Of a stretch of 64,000 nucleotides of DNA, positions 8,957 through 17,136 are shown in pieces. Each line of letters opens with the position of its first letter. Positions within the stretch are counted from its first letter, which is position 1. The notes below the pieces were generated by a model that did not search any database, was not told the origin of the DNA, and worked only from the letters and a program-made list of their open reading frames with translations. Source of the stretch: Catenulispora rubra (GTDB taxonomy: Bacteria > Actinomycetota > Actinomycetes > Streptomycetales > Catenulisporaceae); contig NZ_JAACYW010000016.1 of assembly GCF_015356825.1 (NCBI RefSeq), positions 17,237 to 81,236 on the forward strand, read 5' to 3'. Position numbers and translations under genes: made by a program.

Positions 8957-9348
8957 CAGGGGGTGCCTTTCTGGTCGTCCGGTTCGCCATCCGCGGCTTC
9001 CGGCAGGTAGTTGACGAGGTCGGTGACGAGCAGGTCGAGTTCGTCGCGAATGCGGCGGACCTCGACCATGTCCTTGCCTTCGGGGTCCGGGACGGTCCAG
9101 TCCAGGTAGCGCGGGCGCGCCGGGGGCTTCTGCACGTAAGCCAGGGCCACGAGTCGATCGTCGGCGAAGCGTTCGGTCAGGGCTGGCAGGAACGCGGCGA
9201 GCCGGGCGCTGGCCGCGAGGGCCTTGTAGGACTCGAAGACGTAGCGCTCGACGGTGGCGTGGGTGAAAGTGCCGGTGAAGCGTTCCGCGAGCCGCCTTGC
9301 GATCTCTGTCAGCTCCTGTTCGGTCTTGTCCAGGTCGTCGGGGTTCAT
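8956..9348 (-). CDS. ArsC-like protein: three-helix bundle plus ArsC tail, no P-loop
   Basis: A 130-residue protein. Residues 1-65 are helical (ELTEIARRLAERFTG, HATVERYVFESYKALAAS) and match the three-helix dimerisation region sometimes found in front of actinobacterial low-molecular-weight phosphatases. Residues 87-120 (RYLDWTVPDPEGKDM then VRRIRDELDLLVTDLV) align with the C-terminal end of the neighbouring ArsC (KYLDWVLTDPAGQGV then VRPIRDEIEGLIKGLI). The catalytic CX5R loop and central strands are absent, so it cannot be a reductase alone. It could dimerise with or regulate ArsC, or be a relic of an internal deletion. The gene is coupled on both sides (ATGA upstream, TGATG downstream). Confidence 0.7.
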   Translation of the reverse strand: MNPDDLDKTEQELTEIARRLAERFTGTFTHATVERYVFESYKALAASARLAAFLPALTERFADDRLVALAYVQKPPARPRYLDWTVPDPEGKDMVEVRRIRDELDLLVTDLVNYLPEAADGEPDDQKGTP

Positions 9349-9410
9349 GTGACGGCCGCCGGAATCTGCTCGGCCTCGGCCAGGGCGCGGCGGGCCAGCG
9401 GCCGAGTCAT
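9345..9410 (-). CDS. Possible 21-aa micro-ORF linking arsR to the arsC-like gene
   Basis: ATG at 9410 overlaps the arsR stop as ATGA, and its own stop overlaps the next gene's ATG as ATGA. The encoded peptide is MTRPLARRALAEAEQIPAAVT. Both overlaps are the typical translational-coupling geometry, which is the only support. It may instead be the trimmed end of a lost gene, such as a deleted pump. Confidence 0.3.
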   Translation of the reverse strand: MTRPLARRALAEAEQIPAAVT

Positions 9411-9763
9411 CCGGCCGCCGCCGCCGGGGTCAGCAGCGCCGACAGCTGGGCCAGAGCCGCGGGTCTGACGCTGTAGTAGACCCAGGTGGCGCGGCGTTCG
9501 GAGTCCACGAGCCCGGCTTCGCGCAGCACCTTCAGGTGGTGGCTGATCGTCGGCTGGGACACGTCGAAGTAGGGCGTGAGATCGCAGACGCACGCTTCGC
9601 CGCCGGCATGTGAGGCGATCAGCGAGAACAGCCGCAGCCGCACCGGGTCGGCCAGCGCCTTGAACACGTGCGCCAGACCCGCCGACTCGATCTCGCTCAG
9701 CGGCTCGCTGATCAGCGAGGCGTGGTCCTCCGCTGGGATCACCGGGAGCTCCTTCATCGACAT
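9407..9763 (-). CDS. arsR: ArsR-family metalloregulator
   Basis: A 118-residue winged-helix repressor. The metal box ACVCDLTPYFDVSQPTISHH contains the CxC pair typical of ArsR sensors, followed by LKVLREAGLVDSERRATWVY (recognition helix and wing). I chose the ATG at 9763 (MSMKELPV) because the longer frame upstream has no domain content and runs through the promoter; ATG 9757 is the alternative. An inverted repeat covers the start codon and is the likely self-operator. As first gene of the leftward unit it should control the arsC-like gene and arsC. Confidence 0.9.
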   Translation of the reverse strand: MSMKELPVIPAEDHASLISEPLSEIESAGLAHVFKALADPVRLRLFSLIASHAGGEACVCDLTPYFDVSQPTISHHLKVLREAGLVDSERRATWVYYSVRPAALAQLSALLTPAAAAG

Positions 9764-9776
9764 ACGTCTATGTTGA
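9757..9776. promoter_or_regulatory. Putative ArsR operator overlapping the arsR start
   Basis: TCGACATA, CGTC, TATGTTGA: an 8-bp inverted repeat with one mismatch around a 4-nt centre, lying over the arsR start codon. ArsR repressors bind such dyads at their own promoters; placement suggests autoregulation. Confidence 0.5.
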
Positions 9777-10043
9777 CAGGAATAGATCTTCCGAGGCAAA
9801 CGGCCTAGGCGGACGCCAGTTGAACTTCTGGCCGCCCCACCCCTCGGCCCGACGCTGCCGGGCCGCCTCGTGCAGCAGCGCACCGTCCGCTTCATGCCGG
9901 TTCGGACGTGTCGTCCATATAAGGGTGATGAATCAGCCGCAACTCTCGTTAACTTTCTTGACGAGAATCATTGCGGGGCGGCGACCCGCGTGCTTCATTG
10001 GTAAAACACCCTTACGAATCGCTTGAAGGAGGCCCACACCACC

Positions 10044-12482
10044 ATGTCATCGATCCGTACCCGCCTCGCTGTGGCACTCGTCGCAGCCCTCGCGCTCGCC
10101 ACCCCGGCGGCCACCGCGAGCGCCCGCGCGGCCGGCACGCACAGTGCCGCCGCCGCGCGGGCCGCTGCCGTGCCGACCGACACCACGTACACGGCCGCCC
10201 AGGTGCTGGCCGACATCCAGCAGCACTCGAGCGCCGCGACCCAGGTCAACACCAAGCCCCACATCAACACCATGACGCGGGCCATGAACGTGAACGTGTA
10301 CCAGCCCACGGCCGGCGTCTACGTCTACACCTCCAGCATGGCCATCGACGACGACGGCAGCGACCCCGATCCGGATCCGGACCACCAGGGCCAGACCACC
10401 TTCCAGGACAGCAACGGCGCGCAGCTGGGAGCGCACCACGTGCCGTTCTTCGTGCTGGGCGACGACTGCTGGGACAAGACGAGCCCCTGCCCGCACTTCT
10501 TCTACAAGGAACACGGCATCTCAGGCCGGCAGTTCGCGCTGGTCTTCTACAACGGCAACGTCATCGGCGCGATCTTCGGCGACACCCAGACCGGGAACAG
10601 CCAGACGACCTCGTCCAACGACTCCCGCGAACTGGGCGAGGCGTCGGTGAAGGCGGCCTCGCTGCTGGGCATCCCCAGTAGCGGCACCACCGGCGGCGTG
10701 GACAACGGCGTGACCGTCGCGATCCTCTCCGGCCCGTCCTGGGTCGTCAACGGCACCAACGCCAACCTCAGCGCCAATGCCCAGGGCATGGTCCAGAACG
10801 CCCTGAACACCCTCGGCTCGAGCATGTCGGGCAACCCTCCGCCGCCGGCGAACGACTTCTCGGTGGCGGTGTCTCCGACCTCGGGGTCGGTGACGGCCGG
10901 TTCCTCGGCGTCGGTGTCGGTCGGCACCTCCGTGACGGCCGGGTCCGCCGAGTCGGTGGCGCTGTCCGCGTCCGGCCTGCCGAGCGGGGCCACGGCCTCG
11001 TTCAGCCCGGCCAGTGTGAACTCCGGGGCGTCCTCGACGCTGACCGTCGCCACCTCGGCGGCGACCCCGGCGGGTACGTATCCGATCACCGTGACCGGAA
11101 CGGCGTCCACTGGTTCACACACGGCCTCGTACACACTCACCGTCACCTCGGCCGGTAGCGGCAGTTGCACTTCGGCCCAGTTGCTGGCGAACCCTGGTTT
11201 CGAGTCGGGGGCTACGTCCTGGACCCAGAGCTCGACGTTGGGGTTCACTCCGATCACCAAGGCCACGAGCGCTGAGTCCGCACACTCCGGGTCGTGGATC
11301 GCGGACTTCAACGGCAACGGGTCCAAGGACACTGATACGGTCGCGCAGTCGGTGAGCATACCGGCTGGGTGCACGGCGTCCCTGAGTTACTGGCTGCACG
11401 TCGACTCCACAGAGAACACCACTACCGCCAAACCCGACACATTCAATGTGCAGGTGTTGAACTCGGCCGGCACGGTGCTGGGTACCGTCGGGTCGTTCTC
11501 GAACCTGGACAGCGGCACCGGCTACACCCAGCTCACCGCCGACTTGTCCGCGTATGCCGGGCAGACGGTCACGCTGAAGTTCACCGGCGCAGAAACCGAC
11601 ACCAGCGGCGGCACCACCAACTTCGTCATCGACGACACCGCACTGAACGTCTCCGGCAGCACCTCGCCACCGCCGACGAACGACTTCTCCGTCACCGATG
11701 CCCCGGCTTCGGTTTCGGTCACGGCCGGCGGATCGGCGACGTCGACGGTGACGACCGCGGTGACATCCGGGTCGGCGCAGTCGGTGGCCCTGTCGGCGTC
11801 CGGCCTGCCCGCCGGTGCCACGGCGAGTTTCAACCCGGCGTCGGTCACCGCGGGCGGTACCAGTGCCCTGACCGTCGCGACGGCCTCGACCACCCCGGCC
11901 GGGACCTACACGGTGACCGTGACCGGCGCGGCCGCTTCGGGCTCGCACACCGCCACGTTCACGCTGACGGTGACCGCGCCCAGCGGCGGTTGCACTTCGT
12001 CGCAGTTGCTGGCGAACCCCGGTTTCGAGTCGGGGGCCACGTCCTGGACTCAGACCTCGTCGCTGGGTTTCACCCCGATCACCAAGGCCACGAGTGCTGA
12101 GCCCGCACACTCCGGGTCGTGGATCGCGGACTTCAACGGCAACGGGTCCAAGGACACTGACTCCGCCAGCCAGTCGGTGAGCATACCGGCCGGGTGCACG
12201 GCGTCCCTGAGTTACTGGCTGAACGTCGACTCCACAGAGAACACCACTACCGCCAAACCCGACACATTCACCGTGCAGGTGTTGAACTCGGCCGGCACGG
12301 TGCTGGGTACCGTCGGGTCGTTCTCCAACCTGGACAACAGCACCGGTTACACCCAGCGCACCGCCGACCTGTCCGCGTATGCCGGGCAGACGGTCACGCT
12401 GAAGTTCACCGGCACCGAAACCGACACCAGCGGCGGCACCACCAACTTCGTCCTCGACGACACCGCGCTGACGACTTCCTGA
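10044..12482 (+). CDS. Secreted chitosanase-like protein (GH75-type) with two duplicated beta modules
   Basis: An 812-residue exported protein. I chose the ATG at 10044 because AAGGAGG lies at 10026-10032 and the upstream TTG would include it. Residues 1-32 are a signal peptide. Residues about 50-260 resemble GH75 chitosanases: MAIDDDGSDPDPDPDHQ, HHVPFFVLGDDCW, RQFALVFYNGNVIGAIFGDT and RELGEASVKAASLLGIP. The Asp-rich and GDT motifs are the expected acidic region, but I have not confirmed the catalytic pair. After a GNPPPPAND linker come two copies of a 276-residue module: an Ig-like half (NDFSV..TAGS) and a jelly-roll-like half (LLANPGFESGATSWTQ, ADFNGNGSKDTD, NFV.DDTAL), likely carbohydrate-binding. 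A strong terminator follows. Confidence 0.7.
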   Translation: MSSIRTRLAVALVAALALATPAATASARAAGTHSAAAARAAAVPTDTTYTAAQVLADIQQHSSAATQVNTKPHINTMTRAMNVNVYQPTAGVYVYTSSMAIDDDGSDPDPDPDHQGQTTFQDSNGAQLGAHHVPFFVLGDDCWDKTSPCPHFFYKEHGISGRQFALVFYNGNVIGAIFGDTQTGNSQTTSSNDSRELGEASVKAASLLGIPSSGTTGGVDNGVTVAILSGPSWVVNGTNANLSANAQGMVQNALNTLGSSMSGNPPPPANDFSVAVSPTSGSVTAGSSASVSVGTSVTAGSAESVALSASGLPSGATASFSPASVNSGASSTLTVATSAATPAGTYPITVTGTASTGSHTASYTLTVTSAGSGSCTSAQLLANPGFESGATSWTQSSTLGFTPITKATSAESAHSGSWIADFNGNGSKDTDTVAQSVSIPAGCTASLSYWLHVDSTENTTTAKPDTFNVQVLNSAGTVLGTVGSFSNLDSGTGYTQLTADLSAYAGQTVTLKFTGAETDTSGGTTNFVIDDTALNVSGSTSPPPTNDFSVTDAPASVSVTAGGSATSTVTTAVTSGSAQSVALSASGLPAGATASFNPASVTAGGTSALTVATASTTPAGTYTVTVTGAAASGSHTATFTLTVTAPSGGCTSSQLLANPGFESGATSWTQTSSLGFTPITKATSAEPAHSGSWIADFNGNGSKDTDSASQSVSIPAGCTASLSYWLNVDSTENTTTAKPDTFTVQVLNSAGTVLGTVGSFSNLDNSTGYTQRTADLSAYAGQTVTLKFTGTETDTSGGTTNFVLDDTALTTS
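10851..12480 (+). repeat. Tandem duplication of a 276-codon module in the chitosanase-like gene
   Basis: Units 10851-11678 and 11679-12480 both open with AACGACTTCTC. The second halves (about 11163-11655 and 11994-12480) are almost identical at DNA level, which points to recent duplication or gene conversion; the Ig-like halves have diverged more. Confidence 0.85.
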
Positions 12483-12499
12483 TCCAGCACTCCAAGGAA

Positions 12500-12543
12500 C
12501 GCGCCGGCCCCGACACTCTGGAAGGAGTGTCGGGGCCGGCGCG
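12500..12543. terminator. Strong bidirectional terminator hairpin
   Basis: CGCGCCGGCCCCGACACTC pairs perfectly with GAGTGTCGGGGCCGGCGCG around the loop TGGAAG, a 19-bp stem. It sits between the convergent chitosanase-like gene (ends 12482) and the flavoprotein gene (ends 12555), so it can serve both. Confidence 0.85.
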
Positions 12544-12554
12544 TGTGCGGCTGC

Positions 12555-13949
12555 TTATGCAAGCGGCTGGTGCTCGCGGTCCCAGACCTGTGCCGCCGCC
12601 TGCACCGCGTCCCAGGGCGCGGCCAGCGGAGGGGCGTAGGACAAGTCCAGGTCGCTGATCTCCTCGATCCGCATGCCGTGGAACAGGGCTGTGGCGTAGA
12701 TGTCCGCGCGCTTGGAGATCTCGGCGCCGACATGCCCGATCAGCTGCGCGCCCAGAAGCAGGCCGCTGTCGCGATCCCCGGTGACCTTGATCGTGATCGG
12801 GGAGGCGCCTGGGTAGTAGCGTTTGTGATCGTCCTGGACGCTCAGGGAGTCGACCGGGCTCCACCCGCGTCCCGCAGCTGCGGCATCGGCGTTGCGCAGG
12901 CCAGTGCGGGCGGCGACCAGGTCGAACACCTTCACCACCTGGGTGCCCAGGCTCCCGGCGAATTCGCGGCTGCCGCCCAGGGCGTTCTCCCCGGCGATCC
13001 GGCCCTGCTTGTGAGCCGTGGTACCCAGCGGCAGCCACGTCTCGCCGAGCAGCCGGTGATAGGTGGTCGCGCAGTCCCCGGCGGCGAACACGTGCGGGAT
13101 GCTGGTGCGCATCTGCCGGTCCACCGCGATCGCGTCGCGTGCGCCAAGACGGACCCCGGCGCCTTCAGCCAGGGCCGTGTTCGGCCGCACACCGACTACG
13201 ACGAGGACCACGTCGGCCGTGCGGACCAGAGCCTGGCCGTCCGGTCCCTTCGCACGTACCGTCAGCCCCGCCGCGTCGGTCGTGACCTCGGCGACGGTGG
13301 TCCCGGTCAGAACCTCCACGCCGTGGACGGCGAGTTCGGCGCGGATTAGCGCTCCGAGGTCGGCGTCGACCGTGGGCAGCACTTGGGGCAGCGCCTCGAT
13401 CTGCGTCACCTGCACTCCGCGGGTCATCAGCGCCTCGGCCATCTCCAGCCCGATGTACCCGCCACCGACGATCACGGCACTGCCCGGCTGCCGCGCCGAC
13501 AGGTCGTCCAGCAACGCACGCGCGTCGCCGATCGAGTGCAGGAGGAACACGCCCCGATCCGGCCCCAGCTCACGGAGCCCGGCGATCGGCGGACGCACAC
13601 TGTCGGCTCCGGTGGCGACGATCAGCTCGTCGTAGGCCACCTCCGAGAGCCGGCCGTCGCGGCCGCACACGCCGACGCGGCGCTGCTCGGCGTCGATCGA
13701 GACCGCGGTGGACCACGGCACGACGTGCATCCCGGACGCCTCCAGATCGGCCAGGGTGCGGTGCGCCAGATCGCCCCAGTCCGGCACCTCGCCGGAGATG
13801 AAGTACGGGATGCCGCAGATGGAGAAGTTCGGATAGCCGTCGGCGAGGAGCACCGTCACGTCGGTGCTGGGATCAAGTTCGCGGGCTCGCAGCGCCGCAC
13901 TGATACCGGCATCACTGCCACCGATCGCGACCACATGCTTAGCGGACAT
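12555..13949 (-). CDS. FAD-dependent pyridine nucleotide-disulfide oxidoreductase, CoA-disulfide reductase type
   Basis: A 464-residue flavoprotein. VVAIGGSDAGISAA is the FAD-binding motif, NFSICGIPYF carries the single redox Cys (near residue 44) typical of CoA-disulfide reductase and NADH-oxidase relatives, SAVIVGGGYIGLEMAEAL is the NAD(P)H site, and HVFAAGDCATTYH the second FAD motif. The C-terminal dimerisation domain is present. Family members reduce low-molecular-weight disulfides, persulfides or oxygen. Its place in an arsenic-type island suggests thiol maintenance under metalloid stress; that is inference. A paired TCTAAGTGA box lies upstream. Confidence 0.85.
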   Translation of the reverse strand: MSAKHVVAIGGSDAGISAALRARELDPSTDVTVLLADGYPNFSICGIPYFISGEVPDWGDLAHRTLADLEASGMHVVPWSTAVSIDAEQRRVGVCGRDGRLSEVAYDELIVATGADSVRPPIAGLRELGPDRGVFLLHSIGDARALLDDLSARQPGSAVIVGGGYIGLEMAEALMTRGVQVTQIEALPQVLPTVDADLGALIRAELAVHGVEVLTGTTVAEVTTDAAGLTVRAKGPDGQALVRTADVVLVVVGVRPNTALAEGAGVRLGARDAIAVDRQMRTSIPHVFAAGDCATTYHRLLGETWLPLGTTAHKQGRIAGENALGGSREFAGSLGTQVVKVFDLVAARTGLRNADAAAAGRGWSPVDSLSVQDDHKRYYPGASPITIKVTGDRDSGLLLGAQLIGHVGAEISKRADIYATALFHGMRIEEISDLDLSYAPPLAAPWDAVQAAAQVWDREHQPLA

Positions 13950-13979
13950 CAGGACTCCCGGGAGATGTCGATGTGCTGA

Positions 13980-14007
13980 TCTAAGTGAGTTGTACCGTTC
14001 TAAGTGA
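13980..14007. promoter_or_regulatory. Direct repeat upstream of the flavoprotein gene
   Basis: TCTAAGTGA occurs at 13980-13988 and 13999-14007, a 19-bp period (about two helical turns), 31 bp upstream of the start codon at 13949. The spacing suits two regulator molecules on one DNA face. The regulator is unknown. Confidence 0.4.
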
Positions 14008-14019
14008 AGTGTCTCGGCC

Positions 14020-14406
14020 TTAACTGTCCGGCGCGTTTCCAGCAGGTTCAGAATGCCTCAGCCTGTTTCGCTGTGGATGCGAGCCCTCGTCGACAACCGA
14101 TCTGACGCGAACGGCCCGACGGCGCCCAGCACGCAGCACGCGGCGATCACCGCCGTCGACCGTCGCGGAGAATCCCGCCGAACGGCCCAGCGCGTGCAGC
14201 ACCGACACCAGCAGGACAGCGAACACCGTGACCGACGTCGCCTGCGCCACGGGGCGGTGACTCGGCGCGGGGAGCAGGAAGTGCAGCGGGTTGGTCAGTG
14301 CTCCGTGCACGATCGCGAGTACGGCGAGCGCTGCGCGCCAGCCGTAGGCGTCGTCGGCGCCGTCGGTGGCGATCGCTGTCTCGGCGGCGGTCAGTTGGTG
14401 CTGCAC
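14020..14406 (-). pseudogene. Small membrane protein gene with a probable frameshift
   Basis: A 128-codon frame from a GTG. The first 80 residues look like a real membrane protein: GWRAALAVLAIVHGALTNPLHFLL and SVTVFAVLLVSVLHALG are hydrophobic segments. After GFSAT the frame becomes Arg-rich (GGDRRVLRAGRRRAVRVR). Shifting frame at about 14147 instead gives STAVIAACCVLGAVGPFAS, another good membrane segment, ending TRARIHSETG at a stop at 14058. A one-base indel in or near the GCGACGGTCGACGGCGG stretch explains both. I do not recognise the family. It sits between the two flavoprotein genes of the arsenic-type island on the same strand. Confidence 0.5.
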
Positions 14407-14443
14407 CGGCGATCGCCCCTGCTGCCTGGTCGCTGTTTCGGTA

Positions 14444-16681
14444 TCAGCTACAGCAGCTGGACCCGCCGTCTGCCTCGACGATCGCCAGCGGTCGGGCCAG
14501 CAGCCCGCCCGAAATCCCGGTCGCCAGCCCGACGCTTACCGGCTCCAGCGTCCCGCAGGAGCTGCCGCAGCCGCCGGCTTCGCCCTCGTCGCCAGGCAGG
14601 GTGGTGTTGCAGACCCCGGTCTCCGGCAGTTCCAGGCGGAGGTCGTGGGCGGCGTCCCAGTCTCCTGCCAGGGCGGCGACGACGGAGCGGGCCTGCTCGT
14701 AGCCGGTGGCCAGAAGGAACGTCGGAGCCCGGCCATAGGACTTCATGCCGACGGCGTAGAAGTGCGGCTCCGGGTGGGCCAGCTCGTCCACGCCGTGCGG
14801 GGGCACGGTGCCGCACGAGTGCTCGTTCGGGTCGATCAGCGGGGCCAGTGCGCGGGTCGAGCCCAGGATCGGGTCCAGGTCCAGGCGCAGCTCGCTGGTG
14901 ATGGAGTGGTCTGGCCGGAACCCGGTCGCGGCCACGATCCGGTCCACGGTCACGACCTTCTTCACGCCCCGGGCATCGACACTCTCCACCTCGACGCTGC
15001 CGTTGCTCAGAACCCTTATCGCCTGAGCCGAGAACTGGTTGATCAGCTCGATCCCGCCCTGCTCGACCAGCTTCTTCACCCGGGTCCCGAGGGCGCCGCG
15101 CGCCGGGAGGGCATCGGCTTCTCCTCCTCCATAGCTGCGGGCCGCCGAACCGGTCCGGATCGCCCAGGAGATGCGGGTCCCGGGCTCCTGCTCGGCGAGG
15201 TCTGCCAGCACCAGCAACGTGTTCGCCGCCGAGTGCCCGGCGCCGACCACCAGCGTGTGCTTGTCGGCATAGGCCGCGCGGGCCGGGCCGAGGACGTCCG
15301 GAAGTGCGTGGTCGATGAACGCTGCCGCCTCGGCCTCGCCGTGAGCGGGCAGGCCGGAGGCGCCCAGGACGTTCGGCGTGTACCAGGTGCCTGAAGCGTC
15401 GATGACCGCGCGGGCGTGCAGGTCGGTGGTGACGCCTTCGGTCTCGACCCGGACCAGGAACGGTGCGAGCTCGCGGCTGCGCGAGCGGACCCGGTCCACC
15501 CCGACCCGGCTGATCGCGCTCACCCGATGCCGCAGACGGATGTGCCCGGCGATCTGCGGCGTCGCCGCCAGCGGCGCCAGGTACTGCTCGACCAGCTCCG
15601 CGCCGGTTGGCGAGGCGTCCTCATCCGGTGCGGTCCAGCCGGTCGGCTCCAGCAGCGCCCGGGCGGCGGCGTCGATGTCGTAGCGCCACGGGCTGAACAG
15701 CCGGACGTGGCCCCACTGGCGGATCGCCGCGCCGACCGCGTCTCCGGCCTCCAGCACCTGGAAGGGGATGCCTCGCTCAGCCAGGTGCGCGGCGGCGGCC
15801 AGACCCACCGGTCCCGCGCCGATCACCACGACCGGCAGTTCCTCCTGGGCCTGATTCAACGTTCCGACTCCGTCCCTATCGACACTGATGTGCGTGTTCT
15901 GTGATGCGAGTTCGACCACGGTTCGGACGACCAGTCCGGCCATCGCCGTCAGAGTTTCGGGCTGGACCCGCTCCGCCGTGTCGTCTTTCGAGTGGTATCC
16001 GGGCATCCCGGCGCCGAGGCCGACAACAGCCAGGCCAGCAGCGGCGTACTGGCGGTTGTCCGAGGCGACCTGTCCAGCGGCCAGCGGGACACCGGTTGCC
16101 CTCCCGGCCGCGTCGAGTGCTGTAAGGATCGGCATGGCGGCCCCGCTGGCCTCCACAGCGACCGACTCGTGTAGCTCGCCGGCGCCGTCGATGTTGATGA
16201 TCAGGAGGCCGCGACCCTCGGCGACCAGCCGGGCGGCGTGGTGGGCCGAGCCGAGCGTGCCGATCTCCTCGCCGTCGAGCAGCGCGATCGACAGCCCGAT
16301 GCCTTGTGGAAGGCGGTTATTCAGCAGCCGCGCGGCTTCCAGGACCACCGCGACGCCGGAGGCGTTGTCCGAGGCGCCGGGACGGTGGACTCCGTCGAGG
16401 TCGCCGACACCGTCGTAGTGCGCGGTCAGCCAGATCTCCGGCTCGCCGGACGCCGCAGGGACGATGGCGGCGTACAGGTTGGCGGCGCCGCCGACCGGTG
16501 TCTCGAAGGCGTCGACCTCAGTGACCGCGTCGAGTGCGGTCAGCTCGGCCGAAAGCCATGCGCGAGCAGCGGCCCCGCCGGATGACGCGACGCGTCGCCC
16601 GGCCAGCTCGCGCGCCGCCAACGTCGCGACGGTGGCCTTCATACGCTCGGCAGACGGCTCCGGCACGATCAGGGCACTCAT
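14444..16681 (-). CDS. Fusion of an M28-family metallopeptidase and a flavin-dependent oxidoreductase
   Basis: A 745-residue two-domain protein with no signal peptide. Residues 1-262 carry all M28 zinc ligands: H88 and D90 (TAHYDGVG), D105 (GASDNASG), E138/E139 (LLDGEEIG), D165 (NIDGAG) and H230 (GYHSKDD). Residues 283-745 are a flavoprotein: VVVIGAGPVGLAAAAHLAERG (FAD), VVGAGHSAANTLLVLADL (NADPH) and VAATGFRPDHS. This half resembles ArsO-like flavin monooxygenases of arsenic loci. The C-terminus has GGCGSSCG and ends SSCCS. Its start shares one base with the stop of the CCG-peptide gene, so the two are coupled. A peptidase fused to an oxidoreductase beside a Cys-rich peptide suggests processing or modification of that peptide or of a thiol-metalloid conjugate; this is inference. 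Confidence 0.82.
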   Translation of the reverse strand: MSALIVPEPSAERMKATVATLAARELAGRRVASSGGAAARAWLSAELTALDAVTEVDAFETPVGGAANLYAAIVPAASGEPEIWLTAHYDGVGDLDGVHRPGASDNASGVAVVLEAARLLNNRLPQGIGLSIALLDGEEIGTLGSAHHAARLVAEGRGLLIINIDGAGELHESVAVEASGAAMPILTALDAAGRATGVPLAAGQVASDNRQYAAAGLAVVGLGAGMPGYHSKDDTAERVQPETLTAMAGLVVRTVVELASQNTHISVDRDGVGTLNQAQEELPVVVIGAGPVGLAAAAHLAERGIPFQVLEAGDAVGAAIRQWGHVRLFSPWRYDIDAAARALLEPTGWTAPDEDASPTGAELVEQYLAPLAATPQIAGHIRLRHRVSAISRVGVDRVRSRSRELAPFLVRVETEGVTTDLHARAVIDASGTWYTPNVLGASGLPAHGEAEAAAFIDHALPDVLGPARAAYADKHTLVVGAGHSAANTLLVLADLAEQEPGTRISWAIRTGSAARSYGGGEADALPARGALGTRVKKLVEQGGIELINQFSAQAIRVLSNGSVEVESVDARGVKKVVTVDRIVAATGFRPDHSITSELRLDLDPILGSTRALAPLIDPNEHSCGTVPPHGVDELAHPEPHFYAVGMKSYGRAPTFLLATGYEQARSVVAALAGDWDAAHDLRLELPETGVCNTTLPGDEGEAGGCGSSCGTLEPVSVGLATGISGGLLARPLAIVEADGGSSCCS

Positions 16682-16923
16682 CAGCTGCAGCCGCAGGCGC
16701 CGGTGGACACAGCCTCGGTCTTGGCGGCAGTGCCGCAGCAGGCGTCCTCGGCCTTCGCCTCAGCCGCAGTGCCGCAACACGGTCCGCCAGTCGCGGCCGG
16801 CGCGCCGGTCCCGGTGTTCGCAGCCGGGCTGCCGCAACAGCCGGTGCCGGCCGCCGGATTGAAGGCCTCGGCCAGATCGCCTTGGAACCCGCCGACAGCG
16901 CTTGATGCGGTCTGCTCGCTCAT
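16681..16923 (-). CDS. Small cysteine-rich peptide with three CCG motifs
   Basis: An 80-residue peptide rich in Gly, Ala and Cys. Its eight cysteines are at 29/30, 49/50, 62/63, 77 and 79, arranged as three CCG units and a terminal CGCS. The N-terminal 22 residues (MSEQTASSAVGGFQGDLAEA) are ordinary and leader-like. I chose ATG 16923 because GAGGAG lies 7 nt upstream; the GTG at 16938 would include it. Closely paired Cys in a Gly/Ala background is what a metallothionein-like As(III) or metal binder would look like, or a ribosomal precursor peptide. It is coupled to the peptidase-flavoprotein gene and lies opposite an arsR gene. Confidence 0.75.
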   Translation of the reverse strand: MSEQTASSAVGGFQGDLAEAFNPAAGTGCCGSPAANTGTGAPAATGGPCCGTAAEAKAEDACCGTAAKTEAVSTGACGCS

Positions 16924-16969
16924 GACCTTGCTCCTCACACAGGTCGTGGTGCGATGGATGATCGGCGGC

Positions 16970-17122
16970 TCAGATGCGCGGCAGACTCAGCACGGCCGCG
17001 GTACGTGCGGCCTCCAGCCGGCGAGCAGAGCGCTCGACGCTGGTAGAGATGCCGGAGCCATCGCAGAACTTCACGCCCAGGTCACGGGCCTGCTTACCGA
17101 TGCTGCCAGAACGACGGAACAT
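16970..17122 (-). CDS. 50-aa conserved-looking small protein at the head of the CCG-peptide operon
   Basis: ATG at 17122 with AAGGGGA 6 nt upstream; the frame ends at 16970, 46 nt before the CCG-peptide start. It begins MFRRSGSIGKQARDLGVKFC and continues as a basic helix (SARRLEAARTAAVL). It contains one Cys. The good ribosome site and position directly behind the divergent promoter make it likely to be real. I do not recognise a function; it could be an accessory or regulatory peptide of the arsenic-type unit. Confidence 0.55.
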   Translation of the reverse strand: MFRRSGSIGKQARDLGVKFCDGSGISTSVERSARRLEAARTAAVLSLPRI

Positions 17123-17136
17123 GGCGTTCCCCTTAT

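Noticed and set aside
9764..10043. A clear sigma-70 promoter for the chitosanase-like gene
   Set aside because: TTGACG is present near 9958 but no acceptable -10 lies at the right spacing; support is too weak to annotate.
14444..14700. LPETG in the C-terminal part of the peptidase-flavoprotein, looking like a sortase signal
   Set aside because: It is followed by VCNTT and a soluble domain end, with no transmembrane helix or basic tail, and the protein has no signal peptide.
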